Shown piece after piece: positions 58,472 to 64,000 of a stretch of 64,000 bases of DNA (positions are counted from its first letter, which is position 1; the number at the start of each line of letters is the position of its first letter). The DNA comes from Flagellimonas beolgyonensis. GTDB lineage: Bacteria; Bacteroidota; Bacteroidia; Flavobacteriales; Flavobacteriaceae. Below the pieces are notes generated by a model. It was not told the origin of the DNA and did no database searches. It worked only from the letters and a program-made list of their open reading frames with translations. The position numbers were made by a program, and so were the translations under genes. The stretch covers positions 598,238 to 662,237 of the forward strand of contig NZ_RZMY01000013.1 in the NCBI RefSeq assembly GCF_003992615.1, read 5' to 3'.

Positions 58472-59053
58472 ATGCAACTATCCATTGATGAAATGTTCGA
58501 AGAATTGACCGAATTGACCCAAAAGGCGATTCAGTTTGGTTATGCACTGAAAAGATTGGAGCACTACCAGTTAAAGTACAAACCCTCATCCAATGTTTGG
58601 AACATCTATGAATGTTTGGAGCACCTTAACCTGTATGGTGATCATTATTTACCTGAAATAGAACAAGCCCTGAAAATGTCGAATCCGAATTCGAAAAATT
58701 CGAATTACCAGGGAAGTGCTTTGGGCAATTACTTTGTTAAGATTATCAGACCTGTTGAAGGTAAAATCAAAAAAATGAAAACAGCAACTCCGATGAACCC
58801 AATTGCCAAAGAACTCAATAAGGGAACGGTGGACCGCTTTATTGACCAACAACAAAAATTGCTGGAGCTTTTGGAAAAAAGCAGGAATCATGATCTAAAA
58901 AACATCAAAATCAAAACAACCCTATCCAGATTTATAGCACTCCGCTTAGGTGACACCCTAAGGTTTGTGGTCCATCATACCGAACGGCATTTGGTGCAGG
59001 CCGGTGAACTATTGCATAAGGTGGGAAAAAACGTGGAACTGAATATGGCGTAA
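58472..59053 (+). CDS. DinB-family protein (DUF1569/DfsB-like)
   Basis: A 193-residue DinB-superfamily helical bundle. The candidate metal-ligand histidines are in IYECLEHLNLYGDHYLPE and in FVVHHTERHLVQAGEL. Similar proteins in Bacteroidota and Bacilli act in thiol exchange, but this one is untested. It stands under FNR-box promoter 3 and is the second DinB-type gene in the window (the first at 33399 has a YafY regulator instead). Gap of 47 bp to the next gene. Confidence 0.85.
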   Translation: MQLSIDEMFEELTELTQKAIQFGYALKRLEHYQLKYKPSSNVWNIYECLEHLNLYGDHYLPEIEQALKMSNPNSKNSNYQGSALGNYFVKIIRPVEGKIKKMKTATPMNPIAKELNKGTVDRFIDQQQKLLELLEKSRNHDLKNIKIKTTLSRFIALRLGDTLRFVVHHTERHLVQAGELLHKVGKNVELNMA

Positions 59054-59100
59054 GTTCCAACGGAGGAGCCTACATCAAATCATTGATCATCAATCAAAAA

Positions 59101-60669
59101 ATGAACATTACATCAACATTCCGATATAGCCTTATACTGCTCCTTGTACTGGTGTGCAGTACAATGTATCCGCAAATGTCATCGAAACAAATTGATGAAC
59201 TGGCGGGCAACGCCCTCGAAACGTTCGGAGTGGCCGGCGCGTCCATAGGTGTGGTAAAGGACGGTAAAATCATTCATCTAAAGGGTTACGGGGTAAAATC
59301 TGTGGACACCGAAATTCCCGTAGCAGAGACAACGCCATTTGCCATTGCATCGTTGAGCAAGGCCTTCACCACCACAGCCCTGGCCATCTTGGTGGATGAG
59401 GGAACAATTTCTTGGGATGACAAAGTGATCAAATACATTCCAGAATTTAAAATGTACGATTCCTATGTTACGGAGAATTTTACCATAAAAGACCTGTTGA
59501 CCCATCGAAGTGGGCTTGGTATGGGTGTGGGCGATCTTATGGGCTATCCATCGGGAAGTGATTTTACCATAGCAGATGTCTTGAACAGTTTCCAATATTT
59601 TGAACCCCAATCCCCATTCAGGACCAAATTTGATTATGACAATCTTTTGTATTGGGTTGCGGGGGAAGTAATCGCAAGGGTTACGGATTCCAGTTGGAAA
59701 CGTTTTGTGGAAAAAAACATCTTTGAACCACTACAGATGGAAAACACCTATTCCAGATTGGAAAATATAGAAGATCTGGAACAAGTTGCAAGTCCACATA
59801 TAAGGGAAACAAGCGGTATAAGAACCATATCACATTTCAAGGAAAATGTGAATGGTGCAGCAGGCGGTATTTTCTCCAGTGCGGAAGATATGTGCAAATG
59901 GATGTTGGTTCACCTTAACCAAGGGAAATACGGAAACAATTTAGAGCAACAATTGTTTTCACCACAAAGCCAATATGAAATGTGGAAAATCAATACGATC
60001 ATGGATGCCAGTAAGGATCCAAGATACAATTCCCACTTTATGGGCTATGGTTTGGGTTGGTTCGTATCCGATATCCTTGGGAAGAAAAGCTTGGTCCATA
60101 CAGGTGGAGGGCCCGGAATTATGACCAAAATTTGGTTGCTTCCCGAGTTGGATCTGGGCATCATTATTTTAACCAATACCAGCGAATCCGGTGGGGCATT
60201 TTTTTCGTCGGTTTCCAAGACCCTTGTTGACAGTTATTTGGAACTGGATTCCAAAAACTGGATTGCGGTATACAACCAAAGGTTCAAACAACGACAACAA
60301 CAGGGTGATAGGGTTACCGAAGAGGTTTGGAAGACCATTGATGCCAACAGTGATCCACAGGTAAATCCCGATGACTATATTGGGATATATGAGGATCGTT
60401 GGTTTGGCAAGATTGAAATCTATAGCAACAATGGACAATTGTGGTTCAGATCATACCGCTCTCCCAAATTAACTGGTCGCATGTACCATTACAAGGCCAA
60501 CACTTTTGCCATAAAATGGGAAGATCGGGACCTGCAGGCCGATGCATTTGCTTCCTTTTGGTTAAACGAAGATGGTGTGGCCACCGAAATTAGAATGAAG
60601 GGGATATCACCCAACATCGATTTCAGTTATGACTTTCAAGACCTATTGCTGATTCGAACAAAAAACTAA
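59101..60669 (+). CDS. Serine hydrolase/beta-lactamase class C-like exported protein 1
   Basis: A 522-residue exported enzyme with signal peptide (ending MYPQ). Start at ATG 59101, directly after an ATCATCAATCAAAAA leader; an in-frame TTG at 59083 is ignored. Active-site motifs: S84-L-S-K87, Y-D-N in FDYDNLLYW and H-T-G-G in VHTGGGPG. After about residue 370 there is an additional beta-rich domain (YIGIYEDRWFGKIEIYSNNG) of the DUF3471 type. The class includes peptidases and esterases, and true antibiotic resistance is not implied. Confidence 0.92.
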   Translation: MNITSTFRYSLILLLVLVCSTMYPQMSSKQIDELAGNALETFGVAGASIGVVKDGKIIHLKGYGVKSVDTEIPVAETTPFAIASLSKAFTTTALAILVDEGTISWDDKVIKYIPEFKMYDSYVTENFTIKDLLTHRSGLGMGVGDLMGYPSGSDFTIADVLNSFQYFEPQSPFRTKFDYDNLLYWVAGEVIARVTDSSWKRFVEKNIFEPLQMENTYSRLENIEDLEQVASPHIRETSGIRTISHFKENVNGAAGGIFSSAEDMCKWMLVHLNQGKYGNNLEQQLFSPQSQYEMWKINTIMDASKDPRYNSHFMGYGLGWFVSDILGKKSLVHTGGGPGIMTKIWLLPELDLGIIILTNTSESGGAFFSSVSKTLVDSYLELDSKNWIAVYNQRFKQRQQQGDRVTEEVWKTIDANSDPQVNPDDYIGIYEDRWFGKIEIYSNNGQLWFRSYRSPKLTGRMYHYKANTFAIKWEDRDLQADAFASFWLNEDGVATEIRMKGISPNIDFSYDFQDLLLIRTKN

Positions 60670-60685
60670 AGCTATTTCATCATCA

Positions 60686-60728
60686 AACATCAATCATAAA
60701 ACATCAATCATAAAACATCAATCATCAA
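60686..60728 (+). repeat. Three 14-bp direct repeats in front of the cytochrome gene
   Basis: AACATCAATCATAA occurs at 60686-60699 and 60700-60713, and AACATCAATCATC at 60714, the last ending directly at the start codon 60729. Same core (ATCAATC) as the leaders at 5711, 6249-6331 and 59086. Confidence 0.8.
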
Positions 60729-61298
60729 ATGAAAACACATCTAATTTTAAGTACTGTCCTGATTGTATTTCTGAGCTCCTGCCAGAACACCGAGGACAAA
60801 AAATCAACAGCAGCGGGTAAATTGGTTCAAACAGAATCATCCATTGAAAGAGGCAAATATTTGGTGGAAATTATGGATTGTACGTCTTGTCATTCCCCAA
60901 AGGTTTTCACACCCGAAGGCCCCATCCCCGATCCAACGCGTCTATTTGGGGGGTATGATGCTGCACAACCCTTTCCAAATTTGACCGAGGAAGAACAGGA
61001 TTTTGCCAAAAAATGGGTGCTCTTCTACCCTGATCTGACCGCAGCTGTTGGACCATGGGGAGTTTCCTTTGCTGGAAACATTTCTTCCAGTGGCTCTGGT
61101 ATAGGCTCTTGGACATACGATCAGTTTAAACGGGCCCTGACCCAGGGCAAGTTCAAGGGACTTCAAAATACACGGACCCTTCTACCTCCTATGCCATGGC
61201 AGGCGTACAGAGCATTGAAGGATGAAGATATAAGGGCCATTTTTGACTACCTGAAAAGCACGGAGCCAATAGACAATATAGTCCCCAGTCCTATGTAA
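60729..61298 (+). CDS. Cytochrome c-like lipoprotein
   Basis: A 189-residue periplasmic lipoprotein (lipobox LSSC, Cys18) with one haem motif C-T-S-C-H in MDCTSCHSP and a downstream methionine that could be the second axial ligand (LLPPMPWQAYRAL). Bacterial monohaem cytochromes of this kind shuttle electrons to a dehydrogenase. It lies between two serine hydrolases and follows the 14-bp repeats. Its haem attachment needs the cytochrome c maturation system encoded elsewhere. Confidence 0.88.
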   Translation: MKTHLILSTVLIVFLSSCQNTEDKKSTAAGKLVQTESSIERGKYLVEIMDCTSCHSPKVFTPEGPIPDPTRLFGGYDAAQPFPNLTEEEQDFAKKWVLFYPDLTAAVGPWGVSFAGNISSSGSGIGSWTYDQFKRALTQGKFKGLQNTRTLLPPMPWQAYRALKDEDIRAIFDYLKSTEPIDNIVPSPM

Positions 61299-61446
61299 AA
61301 TTCAGCGCTCCCGATCAACCATAATTTCATGCCCCTTAAACCCTGTTTGCACTTTGCGAAAAAATGTCGAACTGGCTTGAAACGGAACTATTCCCAGCTT
61401 TGAAGCTATGCAAAAGGAAAATTCAATAATCAAAAAACAAAAAATC

Positions 61447-62535
61447 ATGACTGCAAAAAATATACTGACATCTATGCTGTTCCTGTGCATTTCTCCTTTG
61501 ATTTCGGCACAAGAACTGGTAGAACGAGCTGCAAAAATCGACAGCTTTTTAACCGCTCAAATCGAAGAACACCACATTCCGGCCTTATCGGTTGCCATCA
61601 TTGAGGATGGTGAGATCAAATGTATCGGTTCCTATGGTACCGCCAATTTGGAGTACGACGTTGACAATACGGAACAAACGGCCTTTCAATTGGCATCGGT
61701 CACCAAATTATTGAGCGCAACGGCCATTGCCATCTTGATCGAGGAAGGCAAACTGGATTTGGAAGATAAAGTGAGTACTCATGTGAAGGATCTACCTGAA
61801 TCATGGGACAACATGAAGATCAAAGACCTGGTTGCCCACCAATCGGGCATTGTCGATCTCTTGGCGCTGAAAAAGGAATTCAATTCAGTTGATGAAGCTA
61901 TACTGACCGCTAGGGAAAATCCTTTGGATTTTGAGCCAGGGACCAAAACCGTATATGCAGGGGGCGACTATGCCCTAGTGATGAAAATTATCGAAAACAT
62001 AAGCGGCATGCCCTTTCAACAATTCATGTCCAGCTATGTATTTGATAAAGTTGGGATGAAAAACACCTTATACAACAATATGGAGCAGGACTTCATTTAT
62101 CGCACACAGGATATGATGCCCAATGCCGCCACTACCTATGTTTGGGACAACGAAAACCAAAAACAGCGGATTTTCTCCATGCTGTTCCCCAAATGGACCT
62201 ACCCTGCAGGGGGATTGTTCGCCTCCATAGAGGACCTGGCCAAATGGATAGTCGCTTTGGACAAAAACACATTGCTTTCAGAAAAATACCGAAACCTACT
62301 TTGGACACCCACACAATTACGAGATGGTGTCAATTCACCTTTCGGCATTGGATGGATTGTGGACAAGTTTGGGGATGTAACAGCCACGGGGCATAGTGGT
62401 GGGCCGGCCTTAGCCGACATCATGCGTCTTCCGGACAGGAAAATTACGGTGATCGTCCTGACAAACCAGATTTCACTCCGTCCATTTTTAACATCAAGTG
62501 TGCTTAAACTCTATTTACAACCTATCAAAAACTAA
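61447..62535 (+). CDS. Serine hydrolase/beta-lactamase class C-like exported protein 2
   Basis: A 362-residue exported enzyme, start ATG 61447 (MTAKNILTSM), signal peptide ending ISAQ. S84-V-T-K87 is the nucleophile motif, and H-S-G-G lies in GHSGGPAL. The middle motif is unusual: where relatives have Y-x-N, this protein reads Y-A-G-G-D-Y (VYAGGDYALV), so asparagine is replaced by glycine; it may have altered activity. It lacks the additional beta-rich domain of the protein at 59101. Confidence 0.88.
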   Translation: MTAKNILTSMLFLCISPLISAQELVERAAKIDSFLTAQIEEHHIPALSVAIIEDGEIKCIGSYGTANLEYDVDNTEQTAFQLASVTKLLSATAIAILIEEGKLDLEDKVSTHVKDLPESWDNMKIKDLVAHQSGIVDLLALKKEFNSVDEAILTARENPLDFEPGTKTVYAGGDYALVMKIIENISGMPFQQFMSSYVFDKVGMKNTLYNNMEQDFIYRTQDMMPNAATTYVWDNENQKQRIFSMLFPKWTYPAGGLFASIEDLAKWIVALDKNTLLSEKYRNLLWTPTQLRDGVNSPFGIGWIVDKFGDVTATGHSGGPALADIMRLPDRKITVIVLTNQISLRPFLTSSVLKLYLQPIKN

Positions 62536-62583
62536 AGGGCCTTCCTAACCAACAACAGTAACAAACCTTTTAATAATCAGTCT

Positions 62584-63177
62584 ATGAAATTTTTTAAGAA
62601 GGCCGTTTTGCTTTTGGCCGTAACCGGAATTTTAAGTGCTTATGCTTGTTCCAAGAATGATGGAAATGAGCCCGTCAAAGAACCCCAAAAAAGTGAGGTG
62701 CCCTCTGCCCTTGTTGGAGATTGGATGGAATCTTGGAGTCTGTACATGCAGTACAACTTTGATCCCTTGTTATATAATCCCGATACCAAGGTATGGTTTC
62801 GTGGCAGCCATGATGCCTGGTCCATGGATCCCAGGCCCGGCTTTGGGGTACGAATTGGTGATGCAGGTGATTTCATTTGGGCCATCGTGGAAGGAACCGG
62901 TTCGGGAGGATGTCAAATCTATACGGCCGACTATGTAAAAGGAACGGTATCCGTAGAGGGGAACAAAATTACCTTCTACCCGCAGGTAAGACGCCAAAAG
63001 TATAACAGTGTCTGCAGTCCTGGCAACAACTTTGACCGGGATGAGGACAAAAGCAGTTTCTCCCTTACCTATGCACTCTCCACCTCCAACAACAATTCGG
63101 GTCAGGTGTTCGATGTGCTCACTTTTACCAGTCCCGATGGCTCACAAATAGCATTTTCAAAATTGAAGACCCAATAA
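62584..63177 (+). CDS. Lipoprotein of unknown function
   Basis: A 197-residue lipoprotein (lipobox AYAC, Cys about 22). The mature part opens with a charged linker (SKNDGNEPVKEPQKSE) then SALVGDWMESWSLYMQYNF, resembling the beginning of lipocalin-like C-x-W or G-x-W proteins, and later GTVSVEGNKITFYPQ and SYTYALS-type beta strands. No family is assigned. It is co-directional with, and 37 bp before, the PKD-domain lipoprotein. Confidence 0.7.
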   Translation: MKFFKKAVLLLAVTGILSAYACSKNDGNEPVKEPQKSEVPSALVGDWMESWSLYMQYNFDPLLYNPDTKVWFRGSHDAWSMDPRPGFGVRIGDAGDFIWAIVEGTGSGGCQIYTADYVKGTVSVEGNKITFYPQVRRQKYNSVCSPGNNFDRDEDKSSFSLTYALSTSNNNSGQVFDVLTFTSPDGSQIAFSKLKTQ

Positions 63178-63214
63178 AAATTAAATACTCACTCAGATAC
63201 TAAAAATTATACAC

Positions 63215-64000
63215 ATGAAGAAGTTTCAATTTTATTTGGCTGGATTGTTCTTATCGCTCCTAGCCGTATCTTCTTGCCAGAATGATGATGCCGAGGTTTC
63301 CATAAACCCTTTGTCGGCAAAAGCGGGCCAAGACAAACAAACCACAGTGGGCGTGTCCGTCTCTTTGGATGGAAGTGCCTCCACGAATGCTGAAGGAAAA
63401 ACATTTAGCTATGCTTGGCGTGTTAAAACCAAACCTTCCGGAAGTACAGCTACCTTGACCGATAAAGAGACCGCAACACCTGACTTTGTGGCCAACACGG
63501 TTGGCTCCTATGTTGTGGAGCTGGTAATCAGCAAGGATAAATGGACCGCAAAGGATGAGGTTAACGTAACCGTTTCCGAGGTAGCTACTCAACAGATGGT
63601 CATTATATCCGAGGACATTACCACGGACATGGTTTTGGACGATATTTTCACCGAGGATTATACAAAAGTTGACTATTTGATCACCAAGCCTATCAAGTCT
63701 ACGGCAAAACTGACCATAAGACCTGGGGTAAGGGTGGCTTTTGCCGAAAATGCAGCCCTAAACATAACTTCTACAGGAACTTTCATATCAGAAGGTGAAG
63801 TAGCGGAAGAAAAGAAGGTGTATTTGGTTGGTCAAAATGCAACTGCCGGATATTGGGCAGGGATCTTCATCCAATCCGACAGTGAACAAAACATCATGAA
63901 ATACACCGAAATCAACCATGCCGGGGCAGAAAATGACCTTTATGCTTCCCAAGCAGCAGTTTGGATGGATAATTTTAGCAAATTGGGTTTTGAAAGTTCC
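63215..64000 (+). CDS. PKD-domain lipoprotein, 5' part only (cut by window edge)
   Basis: The frame is open from the ATG at 63215 to the end of the window, 262 codons. Signal peptide with lipobox VSSC (Cys about 21); then a PKD-like domain (about 35-120: KAGQDKQTTVGVSVSLDGSAS, FSYAWRVKTKPSGS, VGSYVVELVISKDKW); after about 125 a beta-helix-like region starts (TVRPGVRVAFAENAALNI-type turns, YWAGIFIQSDSEQNIMKYTEINHAGAEN). This layout fits surface-displayed proteins of Bacteroidota. It may be the partner of the lipoprotein just upstream; its 3' end is outside the window. Confidence 0.8.
   Translation, partial: MKKFQFYLAGLFLSLLAVSSCQNDDAEVSINPLSAKAGQDKQTTVGVSVSLDGSASTNAEGKTFSYAWRVKTKPSGSTATLTDKETATPDFVANTVGSYVVELVISKDKWTAKDEVNVTVSEVATQQMVIISEDITTDMVLDDIFTEDYTKVDYLITKPIKSTAKLTIRPGVRVAFAENAALNITSTGTFISEGEVAEEKKVYLVGQNATAGYWAGIFIQSDSEQNIMKYTEINHAGAENDLYASQAAVWMDNFSKLGFESS

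Noticed and set aside
59086..59100. FNR-like TTGAT...ATCAA before the serine hydrolase
   Set aside because: The half-sites are five bases apart instead of four and are made of the common ATCATCAATCA leader repeat, so I do not count it as a fourth box.
59101..62535. Antibiotic resistance function for the two class C-like serine hydrolases
   Set aside because: The motifs are shared by esterases and peptidases of the same fold, and the second copy has an altered motif; nothing points to beta-lactam hydrolysis.
1..64000. tRNA, rRNA, CRISPR arrays, insertion sequences, prophage genes
   Set aside because: I looked for T-loop motifs, regularly spaced direct repeats, transposase or integrase motifs and found none that hold up. 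The heptamer satellite at 3367 is not CRISPR because it has no spacers.

Overview
The window looks like chromosomal DNA of a marine-type Flavobacteriaceae bacterium (Bacteroidota; Muricauda/Allomuricauda-like is my best guess from protein style). Supporting signs are a SusC/SusD pair, an ECF sigma/FecR/TonB-receptor locus with an STN domain, many short SPII lipoproteins, promoters of the Bacteroidota TTG/TAnnTTTG type, A-rich Shine-Dalgarno-poor start regions, and VPS10/BNR-repeat exported proteins. I see no rRNA, tRNA, CRISPR array, prophage or complete insertion sequence.

Layout. 1-5.6 kb: the 3' end of an OxyR-type regulator, a small conserved protein, a PBP4-type peptidase, NudK-like and DUF2461 genes, a 102-bp heptanucleotide satellite, an AIM24-family protein, an unknown exported protein and a DUF4442 hotdog protein. 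5.6-9.4 kb: DUF4870 protein, then a PadR / PspC / GIN-domain lipoprotein envelope-stress-like cluster. 9.4-11.5 kb: dipeptide epimerase plus PLP enzyme. 11.5-16.1 kb: SusD/SusC. 16.4-18.4 kb: lipocalin-like protein, trxB, and a 500-bp gap holding a well-supported structured RNA candidate on the minus strand. 18.4-24.3 kb: minus-strand gene train running from arginine decarboxylase and a deoxyhypusine-synthase-like enzyme (polyamines) through Nudix, VOC and RMD1 genes to a RimB-RimK fusion. 24.7-28.5 kb: Tat-exported molybdoenzyme with its 2Fe-2S subunit, and an exported EEP-family hydrolase. 29-34.1 kb: outer-membrane barrel plus vanadium-haloperoxidase-like lipoprotein, AlkB, a YafY/WYL regulator divergent from a DinB gene with two matching operators. 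34.2-41.3 kb: two large VPS10/BNR proteins around a LolA-like protein. 41.5-46.6 kb: a five-gene trans-envelope ABC operon. 46.7-53.2 kb: receiver protein, acidic lipoprotein, ECF sigma, FecR, TonB receptor and a previously unannotated-looking 50-residue membrane protein. 53.5-64 kb: two Crp/Fnr paralogues interspersed with VOC, cupin, acetyltransferase, amidohydrolase, DinB, serine hydrolase and cytochrome c genes, ending in two lipoproteins, the last cut by the window edge.

The most interesting signals are regulatory. (i) Three promoters at 54.1, 56.4 and 58.4 kb each carry a perfect FNR-type box (TTGAT-N4-ATCAA) exactly the same distance from a TAnnTTTG-like box, next to two regulators that both carry the E-x-x-S-R recognition helix known to read TTGAT. 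(ii) A 210-nt RNA at 18.0-18.2 kb folds into hairpins whose G-U pairs only work on the minus strand. (iii) Two minus-strand genes flanking the ECF sigma locus share a 29-bp promoter-like block (20 of 29 identical), which links the small membrane protein to that sigma factor. (iv) Two TGACA-N6-TGTCA operators lie between the YafY-type regulator and DinB. None has been tested by search or experiment here; all are read from the sequence.
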